Notes: generated from the sequence alone by a model not told the origin. A stretch of 8,916 nucleotides of DNA from JAXFQS01 sp034178815 (GCA_034178815.1 JAXFQS010000099.1:1-8916), one strand, 5' to 3'; numbered from the stretch's first letter, positions 1 through 7,210 are shown. Numbers and translations: made by a program.

Positions 1-46
1 GGGGATAAAATGTCGGCTGGTTGGGTGCACTTCGCCCCCGTGAAAC

Positions 47-53
47 AGGAAGG
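47..53 (+). promoter_or_regulatory. Ribosome binding site fixing the ATG at 60
   Basis: AGGAAGG ends 6 bases before the ATG at 60. The only longer start, TTG at 21, would add 13 polar residues ahead of the signal peptide and has no comparable site, so the ATG is preferred. Confidence 0.75.
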
Positions 54-59
54 TTTAGT

Positions 60-2729
60 ATGGCTGGTTGGATGCGTTTAGGAGTGGCTGTCGCGCTGGC
101 GGCAGGCCTGTCGGGATGGTCGTTCGGCGTGGAGACGCTGACGGCAGTTGCGTCGGACGAGGCAATGGGGTCGGTCGCGATCGAAGTCGGCGAAGCAGAG
201 CCGGATGGAGACTTCAAGGTTTCGGCGACCGCCGCGGAAGGCTATGCTTTTACGCGTTGGGAGGGAGATGTGCCGCTGACCTACGCGTTCGACAATCCGC
301 TCAAACTGCGGGCGAACCGGTCGCGCACCATTACCGCGGTCTTCAGGAAGGCGCTCTACGCCTCGCCTGATGGCACGGCCGAGGCCGCTGGATCTCGCGA
401 GGAGCCGGTCTCGATTGAGGAGGCCTTCGCGCGCGCCAATGCCGAGGAAAGCGCCTATGGCGCGGTCGTGCTCCTCGACGGCACCTACCCCGCCTTCACC
501 GGCGCGCTCACCGTCGGGGCGTGGACGCTCACGAGCGAAAGCGGCGACCCGACCAAGGTGATTCTCACGAGCGCGGGTGCCAATAACACGGCGAAAAGCC
601 TCCAGACTACCTCTCGCGATGGTGCCATCGTCGGGGTCACCATCAAAAAGGGCGTCCGGGCTCTCGGCGGCATTGTCGCCAACTGCATCTGCACGGGGGG
701 AACTGCCGCCTATATGACTGGCGGCGGGATCCATAGCGTCAATGGAGCCGTGCTCAAATGCACCCTCACGGGCAACTCCGCCGCGTACGAGTTCAACGGC
801 GTTGCCCTCTACCAGAGTGGCGCCAATGCCTTCGCAGACTCCTGCGTCATCACGAACAACAACGGCTACTTCAGAGGCGCGGAAGGTATCCTCTATCTCG
901 CGGGCGGAACCGTCCGCAACTGTCTCATCTCCGGCAACAGCGGAAGCGTAAGCGGCGGGGGCCTCCGCGTGCTGGGCGTTGCGATGACCGGGGGTACGCT
1001 TGAGAACTGCACCATCGTCAAAAACAGCTTCGTCGATGGCTTCTATGCCGGGCTTCGCGCGACTGGCGGGACGGTTCGCAATTGCCTCGTGGCTGACAAT
1101 ATGCCGGGCACCAATCTCGAACTTGCTAGCGCAGTCGTCCAGGAAGTAGTGTCAACCGACGGGAGCCTCAACTACGAGGGAGCCGTCCCCGCGATTACCA
1201 CTTCGAACGAGGGTTTCGATGGCGGCGTCGCGGCCGATTGGATGGAAGAGTCGTATGACCTGGCAGGCAATCGCAGGCTCTGCGGGACGGTCGACGCCGG
1301 GTGCGTCGAGTTGCAGTACGGGGGCGACGGTCTGGCCGATTTCTCGGTCTTGGGGTCGTATACCGCCGAGACGCTGTGCAGGGATACGACCGTGCAGCTC
1401 AAGGGCGAGAGTTCCTTCAAAAGCAAGGATGTCGCCTATGCCTGGTATATCGACGGAGCGGGCACGGCGGCGTTCGAGGGCGAGTCGGTTTCCCTTGTTG
1501 TTCCCGACCGGGAGGGTACCTTGACCATCCGTCTGGTGGCGACTTTGGATGAGCGGCAGTGCGAGATTGAAAAGTGTTTCAGGCTCGTTAAGAAAATCTA
1601 CCTGTCGGCGACGAATGCGAACGCGGCGGAGCCCTATGATACGCCCGAGACGGCGGCTACGAACCTCTCCGTGGCGGTGGCTTTCGCCGAGCCGGGGCAA
1701 GCGATTGTGGTGCTTGACGGGGCTTATACGGCGGGGAAGAACGGGTTGGTTGCCACGATTGCGAAGCCGATTACCGTCGAGAGCGCGTCGGGGGACTATT
1801 CTACGGTTGTTTTCAACCTTGAAAAGACGACTTCGGGTTGTCTGAAGCTGAACCACAGGAATGCCGTGCTGCGGGGCATTTGCCTGAAAAATGGCTATAC
1901 GCCGGGTGCGCTTCTCAACAATGGCGGGCTGGTTGAGAAGTGCCGTATCACAAGTTGCATTTACAACTGGAACAAGGGTGTGTCGCCGGTTGTCAACAAT
2001 GACGGAACCATCCGCGACTGTCTCATCGACGGGTGCTGGTTCGAGAACTACTACTATGGCGGAGAGGGGTCGTGCGCGGGGCTGGTCTACTCCCAGAGCG
2101 GATCGGGGGCGATGGCCGATCGCTGCGTCATCCAGAACAACTCATTCAACGACACCACGCAGCTTAAGGGGATGGTCAACCTTTCCGGCGGCGTGTTGCA
2201 GAACTGTCTGATTGCGGGGAACTCTTCCAACCGCAGGCACTGGAAGGCGGGGGCTTCGGCGCGGACGGATTCCGCCTGCGGAATCTACGCCACGGGAGGG
2301 GAAATCCGCAACTGCACCGTTGTCTCCAACGCGGTTGTCAACACCGACTTGACCAAGGCTATGTGCGAGCCTGGACTGCGCGGTGCCTCTGCCGTGAGCG
2401 TGGTCAACACGCTCGTGGCGGACAATGCCGTCATCACCAACATCTCCCAGAATATCGTTGCCGAGACCCCTGCGGGCGTGACCTACTCGTGCACGACTGA
2501 GGCGGCAACCTTCGGCGAGGGATGCCAGGAAGTTGTCCCGGGAGCCTACAGTTTTGCCGACGGCAAGGTCTCCATTGCCTTGGGAGGCCCCTGCCACAAT
2601 AAGGGTCTGGCGATGGCGTGGATGGATGGAGCAACCGACCTCTACGGGAAGCGTCGCATCAGCGGGAACCGCCCCGACATTGGCTGCGCGGAACTCTCCC
2701 TCAGCGGGTTCATCCTCTTCTTCCAGTAA
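60..2729 (+). CDS. Secreted tandem right-handed beta-helix protein (choice-of-anchor-Q-like)
   Basis: Predicted exported protein of 889 residues; substrate or ligand unknown. I chose ATG at 60 because AGGAAGG (47-53) lies 6 bases upstream and the protein then opens with a signal peptide (hydrophobic VAVALAAGL, likely cut near SFG/VE, residue 23). An in-frame TAA at 6-8 closes the frame upstream. Residues about 27-97 resemble a divergent InlB B-repeat (GYAFTRWEGD, ending TITAVF). Module 1 begins ALYASPDGTAEAAGS (98) and has beta-helix rungs of the type GGTVRNCLISGNSG, then AGNRRLCGTVDAGCVEL (about 402-418). Residues about 425-508 look Ig/PKD-like (AYAWYIDGAG). Module 2 (from about 512) repeats the plan: KKIYLSATNAN, rungs GGVLQNCLIAGNSS and GGEIRNCTVVSN, then LYGKRRISGNRPDIGCAEL (about 861-879). 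The protein ends SGFILFFQ with no LPXTG or PEP-CTERM signal. Known families with this fold include polysaccharide lyases and adhesins, but no catalytic triad is evident, so a binding or structural role is equally possible. Confidence 0.88.
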   Translation: MAGWMRLGVAVALAAGLSGWSFGVETLTAVASDEAMGSVAIEVGEAEPDGDFKVSATAAEGYAFTRWEGDVPLTYAFDNPLKLRANRSRTITAVFRKALYASPDGTAEAAGSREEPVSIEEAFARANAEESAYGAVVLLDGTYPAFTGALTVGAWTLTSESGDPTKVILTSAGANNTAKSLQTTSRDGAIVGVTIKKGVRALGGIVANCICTGGTAAYMTGGGIHSVNGAVLKCTLTGNSAAYEFNGVALYQSGANAFADSCVITNNNGYFRGAEGILYLAGGTVRNCLISGNSGSVSGGGLRVLGVAMTGGTLENCTIVKNSFVDGFYAGLRATGGTVRNCLVADNMPGTNLELASAVVQEVVSTDGSLNYEGAVPAITTSNEGFDGGVAADWMEESYDLAGNRRLCGTVDAGCVELQYGGDGLADFSVLGSYTAETLCRDTTVQLKGESSFKSKDVAYAWYIDGAGTAAFEGESVSLVVPDREGTLTIRLVATLDERQCEIEKCFRLVKKIYLSATNANAAEPYDTPETAATNLSVAVAFAEPGQAIVVLDGAYTAGKNGLVATIAKPITVESASGDYSTVVFNLEKTTSGCLKLNHRNAVLRGICLKNGYTPGALLNNGGLVEKCRITSCIYNWNKGVSPVVNNDGTIRDCLIDGCWFENYYYGGEGSCAGLVYSQSGSGAMADRCVIQNNSFNDTTQLKGMVNLSGGVLQNCLIAGNSSNRRHWKAGASARTDSACGIYATGGEIRNCTVVSNAVVNTDLTKAMCEPGLRGASAVSVVNTLVADNAVITNISQNIVAETPAGVTYSCTTEAATFGEGCQEVVPGAYSFADGKVSIALGGPCHNKGLAMAWMDGATDLYGKRRISGNRPDIGCAELSLSGFILFFQ

Positions 2730-2760
2730 GTCTGACGCAGCCGACCTATTTCGTTTGCTC

Positions 2761-2790
2761 TTGCAGCGGATTGGGCGGCTATGCTATACT
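2761..2790 (+). promoter_or_regulatory. Sigma70-type extended -10 promoter for the DUF4838 gene
   Basis: TATACT at 2785-2790 is preceded by TGC (2782-2784), giving the extended -10 form TGnTATACT. A weak -35 (TTGCAG, 2761-2766) sits 18 bases upstream; an extended -10 can compensate for a poor -35. Transcription would start near 2797, leaving a leader of about 118 bases before the ATG at 2915. The promoter lies 31 bases past the previous stop, so the DUF4838 gene probably has its own transcript. Confidence 0.6.
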
Positions 2791-2802
2791 CCCCCCTCCA
2801 TC

Positions 2803-2858
2803 GGCGAAGCCGCCCCGGGGAATGGCGCCTTTGCCGGCGGTGGGTAGCAACCTTCGCC
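2803..2858 (+). other. Structured 5' leader hairpin carrying a repeat core in a bulge
   Basis: GGCGAAG (2803-2809) is complementary to CTTCGCC (2852-2858), and CCGCC (2810-2814), immediately inside it, pairs with GGCGG (2836-2840). That gives 12 pairs in line, with an 11-base bulge on the 3' side (2841-2851, containing GGTAGCAAC). The bulge holds the same core seen in the other intergenic regions. It falls within the predicted leader of the DUF4838 mRNA. It could be a regulatory leader or just a dispersed repeat; it matches no riboswitch I recognise. Confidence 0.45.
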
Positions 2859-2914
2859 CTCCGCAGATACCAATTTCACCCCCTAAAACCAATAAATAGA
2901 GAGGACTCAATCCT

Positions 2915-5758
2915 ATGCACCTGTCGCCCCCGAAGGTTGCCGCCTTCGCCCTCGCGATCCTGACCAGCCTGAACCTCCAGGCTTTCTGGCCCATCGGCCA
3001 GAAGGCGGACGAACCCTTCGTCCTAGCCGAAGATGGAAAGGCCCGCGCCGCAATCGTCTGCGCGAAGGAGTCGCCCAAAGGCTACCGCTATGCGGCAACC
3101 GAACTGGCCGACTTCCTCGGTCGCCTGACCGGAGCCCGCTTCACGGTCGTCGACCGCCCCGTCAAAGGCCTCAACACCATCCTCGTCGGCACCGACCACA
3201 AGCCCCAGAAGGACGACGAACTCTACATCAAGGTCAACAGCCCCCGCGAGATGGTCATCACCGGCGACGGCGCCACCGGAACCCTCTACGGCGTCTACGA
3301 CCTGCTCGAACAGTTCGGCTGCGGCTTCTACTTCCACGACTGGGACTATGTCCCGCAGACCAACCGCCTCGAACTCGCGGCAGGCTACGAAAAGCGCGAC
3401 GCCCCCTTCTGCATCCGCCGCAGCGGATGGTCGCAGATCGAACGCCACGAGCACGCCTACAACTTCAAAGTCCGCGCCCACGGCGACAACCGCGCCAAAC
3501 TCCCCGAGATGGGCTTCGAGCCCTACAAAGCCCGCGGCCAGATCGCGCAGACCCTCTGCACCTACTTCCTCGACCGGCGCAAATACTTCAAAGACCATCC
3601 CGAGTTCTACTCCTATCAGCGCGCCACCGGCAAACGCCACGGCTCCTGGCCCTGCACCAGCAACGAAAAGATGTACGAAACCCTCTTCAAGGATATCGAA
3701 GAATACATCCAGAAACACCCCGAAGAGGACGAGATTGCGCTCGGCACCGACGACGGTATGATGCGCTGCGAATGCGACGGCTGCCTCAAACTCACCGCAC
3801 GCGACAATGATGGTACCGGCATCCCCACCTCGGCTATGCAATACATCGAAATCATGAACCGCGTCGGCCGTCACTTCAAGGACAAATACCCCCGCCTGCG
3901 CTTCAACATGCTCGCCTACGGCAACACCGACCGCGCCCCCGTCCACTACGAGAAATACCGCCTCGAACCCAATGTCGGAGTCGGCGTCGCACTCCTCTGG
4001 AAGAACCACTGCCGCGCCACCTACTCCTGCGAACGCGCCCAGCGCACCGTCGCCGACTGGTCCAAGATGGTCGACCCCAAAGTCGGCATCTACAACTGGG
4101 ACTACTACGCCAACTTCGCCTCCTACCTCATCCCCTTCCCCAACTACGACATACTCGGCCCCAACTTCCGCTACTACGCAGACCTCAACCACAGAGGCTT
4201 CTACTCCCAGATGCAGTTCACCTTCGACGGCGACCTGATGGAACTGCACTATTGGCTCTACGCCAAACTCTGCTGGAACCCCTACGCCAACGCCGAAGCC
4301 CTCATCGACGAATACTGCCGCAACGCCTACGGCAAGCAGGCCGGGCCCCTCATCCGCGAATACATCAACCGCCTCACCTACGCCAAAGAGCGCCAGATTG
4401 GCGCCTACTACGGCTGCTATGTGATGGAGACCGACCAGTACCTGACACCCGAAGACTGCTACCGCATCTTCAAGATTGCCCAGCAGCTCGACCGGCTCGC
4501 CGATGACCGCAGCAACACCGAAGTCCGGCGGACGATTCTCAAGCGCGCGACGATCGGCATGAAACTCCTCACCGTCATCCGCTACAACGACCTCAAGACC
4601 GTCGCGGAAAGGCTCAAAGACCGCTCGCTCCCGTCCCGCGAAGAGGCTCTTTCCAACTTCCGCGCGGCCATCGATCTCGGGCGGAACCGCCGCGGGCAGG
4701 ACTGGTGCGAATCGCTCGGCACTTGGGAACGCATCAAGGGGATGGTGCACTACAAGGGCAAGGCCGCCGTGCCCGCCCCGAAGGTGCCTTCTCTGGTAGT
4801 GGGCGCCGACCGTCTCACGGGCGGCACGCGGATGAAGGTTGCCGAGAATGGCTCGGACGGGAAGTTCTGCCGCATCGACACGGACTTCACGAACGAGGAC
4901 GAGTACCAGGTCTATATGAACCCCGGCAATGCCGAGGGAGGCTACTCACTCAAGCCCGAGGAGACGGGCTGGTGGTACATCTTCTCGCGCCTGCGTTGCG
5001 CCACCCGAGCGGAGTCTGACCCGGCCGTCGCCTACCTCGGCGCGTACGAGGACTACAGCCAGGACGGCTACTTCCCGTCGGCCAAGGAGAACGGCGGCTG
5101 GGGCCGCATCTATACGCAGCAAATCGCCGAGGTGAAGGTTCCCGGCGGCAGGGCGGAGACGAACTGGTCGACCCGCTGCCTTGGGCGTTTCAACCTCAAG
5201 CCGTCGGCGCGCGTCTGGGCGATGGTGGGCATCGCGTCGAAGCTCGACTTTGTCGATGTGAAGCACTTCGCGCTGGTTGATCCGGCGGTCGTCGACGCGG
5301 CCCTCTCGCTCGGCAACCCGACCGGGACGAAGGGGCTTTTCTCGAAGCCAAGAAACGCCATCGACGGCTTCCACTATGCGCGGCTCGAACTCGCCGGCGA
5401 GACCAATGCCGCGGCACGCGCCGCCGCCGAAATCATCCGCCCGTTCGGCGAGAAGGAACTCGGCGAAAAGGTCGTTCTGGTCGAACTGCTCGTCAACACC
5501 GACAAGCCCCTCGACACCCGCGCCGTACGCCTCCAGGTCGTCAAGCCCGCCGCGCAGAAGGGCGGCGAAGAGACCATCGTCGCCGAGCAATTCGTGATGG
5601 GCAACGCCGGCGAAGAGGCCTACCAAATCGCCGTTTTCGACCCGCTCAAGATTGAGAAGGGGGCGTTCCTGCGCCTCCGTCAGGGCGATGGCGCCCCCGT
5701 CAAGGGCATCAGTCTCAAGCGCGCCGGCACGCTTGAGAAGTCCCTCCTCGGACTTTAA
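2915..5758 (+). CDS. Secreted DUF4838 domain protein, glycoside hydrolase-like
   Basis: Exported 947-residue protein, probably acting on polysaccharide in the periplasm or outside the cell; substrate and activity undetermined. ATG at 2915 follows GAGAGGA (2899-2905) and starts a clear signal peptide (MHLSPPK, hydrophobic VAAFALAILTSLNL, cut after LQA, residue 23). Residues about 33-155 resemble the alpha/beta domain that precedes the catalytic barrel in GH67 and GH20 enzymes (YAATELADFLGRLTG, then ILVGTD and GTLYGVYDLLEQFGCGFYF). Residues about 165-480 match the DUF4838 core: RRSGW at 168-172, GTDDG at 277-281, and the cysteine cluster CECDGC (C285, C287, C290), typical of the family and possibly metal-binding. 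Residues about 500-600 are helical; the remaining ~340 look beta-rich and may bind carbohydrate. The gene has its own promoter and is followed by an intrinsic terminator. Synonymous codons are strongly C-ending until about 4500, more mixed afterwards. DUF4838 assignment is firm; hydrolase activity is inferred from family context. Confidence 0.88.
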   Translation: MHLSPPKVAAFALAILTSLNLQAFWPIGQKADEPFVLAEDGKARAAIVCAKESPKGYRYAATELADFLGRLTGARFTVVDRPVKGLNTILVGTDHKPQKDDELYIKVNSPREMVITGDGATGTLYGVYDLLEQFGCGFYFHDWDYVPQTNRLELAAGYEKRDAPFCIRRSGWSQIERHEHAYNFKVRAHGDNRAKLPEMGFEPYKARGQIAQTLCTYFLDRRKYFKDHPEFYSYQRATGKRHGSWPCTSNEKMYETLFKDIEEYIQKHPEEDEIALGTDDGMMRCECDGCLKLTARDNDGTGIPTSAMQYIEIMNRVGRHFKDKYPRLRFNMLAYGNTDRAPVHYEKYRLEPNVGVGVALLWKNHCRATYSCERAQRTVADWSKMVDPKVGIYNWDYYANFASYLIPFPNYDILGPNFRYYADLNHRGFYSQMQFTFDGDLMELHYWLYAKLCWNPYANAEALIDEYCRNAYGKQAGPLIREYINRLTYAKERQIGAYYGCYVMETDQYLTPEDCYRIFKIAQQLDRLADDRSNTEVRRTILKRATIGMKLLTVIRYNDLKTVAERLKDRSLPSREEALSNFRAAIDLGRNRRGQDWCESLGTWERIKGMVHYKGKAAVPAPKVPSLVVGADRLTGGTRMKVAENGSDGKFCRIDTDFTNEDEYQVYMNPGNAEGGYSLKPEETGWWYIFSRLRCATRAESDPAVAYLGAYEDYSQDGYFPSAKENGGWGRIYTQQIAEVKVPGGRAETNWSTRCLGRFNLKPSARVWAMVGIASKLDFVDVKHFALVDPAVVDAALSLGNPTGTKGLFSKPRNAIDGFHYARLELAGETNAAARAAAEIIRPFGEKELGEKVVLVELLVNTDKPLDTRAVRLQVVKPAAQKGGEETIVAEQFVMGNAGEEAYQIAVFDPLKIEKGAFLRLRQGDGAPVKGISLKRAGTLEKSLLGL

Positions 5759-5779
5759 CCTGCCTGACCGATTCCTTGC

Positions 5780-5833
5780 AACCCGTCCGCGGCACAGATA
5801 GCAACCTCTGCTCCCCGCGGGCGGGTTCCTTTT
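5780..5833 (+). terminator. Intrinsic terminator after the DUF4838 gene
   Basis: The arm 5780-5792 (AACCCGTCCGCGG) pairs with 5815-5827 (CCGCGGGCGGGTT) over 13 positions with one G-U wobble. It is followed by CCTTTT (5828-5833). The apical part can fold again: CAGA (5795-5798) with TCTG (5807-5810) around TAGCAACC. It starts 21 bases after the stop at 5758. The U-run is short, so termination may be partial, leaving some readthrough into the acyltransferase gene 21 bases further on. Confidence 0.6.
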
Positions 5834-5840
5834 ACTCCCC

Positions 5841-5846
5841 AAGGTG
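5841..5846 (+). promoter_or_regulatory. Ribosome binding site supporting the GTG start at 5854
   Basis: AAGGTG lies 7 bases before GTG 5854 and differs from AAGGAG at one base. It decides the start: the upstream in-frame TTG at 5776 lies in the terminator region, and its added residues do not resemble the family N-terminus. Confidence 0.55.
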
Positions 5847-5853
5847 CCAAGCC

Positions 5854-7011
5854 GTGAATCCGATTAATACGAACCAACCGCCCCGCCCCGAACTCTGCGA
5901 GCGCCTCCTCTCCTTGGATGTCCTGCGTGGGCTCGACATGCTCCTCATCTCCGGACTCGGAGGCCTGCTCGCCGCCCTCGGAACGGCGCTTTGGGGCGAA
6001 GGCAACTGGCTAAGCGTGCAGATGGGGCATGTACGATGGGAGGGCCTGCGCTTCTTCGACACCCTCTTCCCCTTCTTCCTCTTCCTCTCCGGCGCCACCT
6101 TCCCATTCTCCTACGCCAACCAAATCCGCCGGGGCCGCACCGGCATCCAAATCCACCTCAAACTCATCCTCCGCGCCGCCATCCTCTTTCTGCTCGGCCT
6201 CTCCCTCGGCGGCCTATTCTCCGGCGACCCGCATTTCCGGATTCCAAGCGTCCTCGGGCGTATCGGACTGGCTTGGATGCTCGCGGCGCTCGCCTACATC
6301 CATATCCCCTCCGCGACCCAAAAGGTTCTGCTCGCCGCCGCCGTTCTCGCCGGATACTACCTCCTGATCCGGCTCGTCCCTGCCCCCGATCGCTTCACCT
6401 TTTCCGCCATCCCGGAAGAAGTCGGAGTCTTCACCCGGTGCGGCAATATCATCGGCTGGCTCGACCGCACCTTGATGCCGAACCATATTTGGAGCTGCAC
6501 CCGGCACTTTGACCCAGAGTCCCTCTTTTCAACGCTCCCGGCGGCGGTGACGGCTCTATTGGGGATGTTCGCGGGCGACTTGCTCCGGGACGGTTCTCGC
6601 CCGCCGGAGCGTCGCGCGCTCGCCTTGGTCGGGGGAGGAATCCTGCTGCTGGCGGCGGGGTGGGCATTCGCGCAAATCATGCCGGTGAACAAGTCCCTCT
6701 GGTCCTCTTCGTTCGTACTGCTCACGGGCGGAGGTTCGTACCTGCTGCTGGCGGCGGTCTGGTACCTGGTGGATGTGCGGCAGGTGCGCGGGTGGACGAT
6801 GCCGCTGCAGGTCATCGGGGTCAACTCGATTGCGGTCTACCTCTCGACCTTCCTGTTCGGCTTCGAGAAGGCGGCGAACTTCTTCTGCTCGGGGCTGGTG
6901 CGCGCCTGCGGTCCCGAATGGGGTACGGTCGTCTGGCACGCCGGGTACCTCGCCGTCCTCTGGCTGGTCTTCCGCTTCCTCTACCGCCATAACGCCATCA
7001 TCAAGATCTAG
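5854..7011 (+). CDS. HGSNAT/DUF5009-family integral membrane acyltransferase
   Basis: Inner-membrane protein of 385 residues related to heparan-alpha-glucosaminide N-acetyltransferase and bacterial DUF5009/DUF1624 (COG4299) proteins, which are thought to transfer acetyl groups across the membrane to sugars. GTG at 5854 is chosen: AAGGTG (5841-5846) lies 7 bases upstream, and a longer TTG start at 5776 would translate through the terminator hairpin. Family marks are RLLSLDVLRGLDML (17-30), HVRWEGLRFFDTLFPFFLFLSG (59-80), where H59 aligns with the catalytic histidine of human HGSNAT (H-x-x-W-x-G), DPESLFSTLP (220-229), NKSLWSSSFVLLTGG (279-293) and LQVIGVNSIAVYL (318-330). About ten hydrophobic segments are visible. 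No clear promoter lies in the 95-base gap, so expression may depend on readthrough. Next to a secreted DUF4838 protein, a role in glycan use is plausible, but the acceptor sugar is unknown. Confidence 0.87.
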   Translation: MNPINTNQPPRPELCERLLSLDVLRGLDMLLISGLGGLLAALGTALWGEGNWLSVQMGHVRWEGLRFFDTLFPFFLFLSGATFPFSYANQIRRGRTGIQIHLKLILRAAILFLLGLSLGGLFSGDPHFRIPSVLGRIGLAWMLAALAYIHIPSATQKVLLAAAVLAGYYLLIRLVPAPDRFTFSAIPEEVGVFTRCGNIIGWLDRTLMPNHIWSCTRHFDPESLFSTLPAAVTALLGMFAGDLLRDGSRPPERRALALVGGGILLLAAGWAFAQIMPVNKSLWSSSFVLLTGGGSYLLLAAVWYLVDVRQVRGWTMPLQVIGVNSIAVYLSTFLFGFEKAANFFCSGLVRACGPEWGTVVWHAGYLAVLWLVFRFLYRHNAIIKI

Positions 7012-7025
7012 CCCGCCCTCCGCCA

Positions 7026-7169
7026 CAAAAGGTTGCCACCGATGGGAGTCGGAGGTAGCCACGAAACGCCCCCGGAGATGCCAACCTCCGGGGGCGATTC
7101 GCGCCAACCCACAGGGGCGGAAGGTGCCTACCTCCGCCAGCGGACGGCGGAGGGAAAGTGGCAACGCGG
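7026..7169 (+). repeat. Cluster of five short intergenic repeats in inverted arrangement
   Basis: Five relatives of a 15-16 base unit (about GGTRGCWACCTCCGC) are packed here. Two are on the - strand (7026-7041 and 7048-7063). Three are on the + strand: 7076-7091, 7122-7137 and a truncated one at 7156-7169. Single copies occur in the other two gaps, at 2842-2857 and 5796-5811. The spacing and alternating orientation recall REP/BIME-type palindromic elements. No transposase or target duplication is visible. Confidence 0.5.
7050..7136 (+). other. Nested stem-loops in the acyltransferase-lacI gap
   Basis: CGGAGGTAGCCAC (7050-7062) is complementary to GTGCCTACCTCCG (7124-7136) with one mismatch. 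Inside it sits a perfect 11-base inverted repeat, CGCCCCCGGAG (7067-7077) and CTCCGGGGGCG (7086-7096), around the loop ATGCCAAC. A further 8-base repeat, CCTCCGCC (7131-7138) and GGCGGAGG (7146-7153), competes for the outer arm. There is no T-run after any stem, so this is not a classic intrinsic terminator; it may end or protect the acyltransferase mRNA or be a repeat element. Confidence 0.55.
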
Positions 7170-7181
7170 CAAAATTGGGGC

Positions 7182-7210
7182 TTGACCTGCAATCGATTGC
7201 ATGATATAGT
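7182..7210 (+). promoter_or_regulatory. Sigma70-type promoter of the lacI operon
   Basis: TTGACC (7182-7187) is the -35, followed by a 17-base spacer and TATAGT (7205-7210) as the -10, with an upstream TGA (7202-7204) giving the extended -10 TGnTATAGT. Initiation about 6-8 bases beyond the -10 would fall at 7216-7220, essentially at the start codon of the regulator. Confidence 0.75.
7188..7201 (+). promoter_or_regulatory. LacI-family operator inside the promoter spacer
   Basis: TGCAATCGATTGCA is a perfect 14-base palindrome with the central CG typical of LacI/PurR-type operators. It begins directly after the -35 and ends 3 bases before the -10, so bound repressor would block RNA polymerase. 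Position and type point to autoregulation by the adjacent LacI protein. I found no second copy in the window. Confidence 0.75.

Noticed and set aside
6..11. TAAAAT as a -10 box for the first gene
   Set aside because: The hexamer is close to consensus, but any -35 would lie outside the window, so it cannot be judged.
3023..4750. 575-codon open frame on the - strand
   Set aside because: It mirrors the DUF4838 gene. C-ending codons on the + strand give G-first codons on the - strand, hence a Val/Ala/Gly/Glu-rich sequence with no stops. It has no signal, domain or ribosome binding site, while the + frame has clear homology features.
5776..5804. TTGCAA at 5776 as a -35 for the acyltransferase gene
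   Set aside because: At 17 bases downstream there is only TAGCAA, a poor -10, and the region is occupied by the terminator stem.
4946..5842. 298-codon open frame on the - strand
   Set aside because: Same compositional shadow; its sequence resembles no family and it would span the terminator hairpin.
5776..5853. TTG-started extension of the acyltransferase
   Set aside because: The 26 added residues come from the terminator hairpin region, have no ribosome binding site and do not resemble the family; GTG 5854 is better supported.
7067..7096. Perfect 11-base hairpin as an intrinsic terminator of the acyltransferase gene
   Set aside because: It is followed by ATTCGCG with no T-run, so I list it as a structure rather than a terminator.
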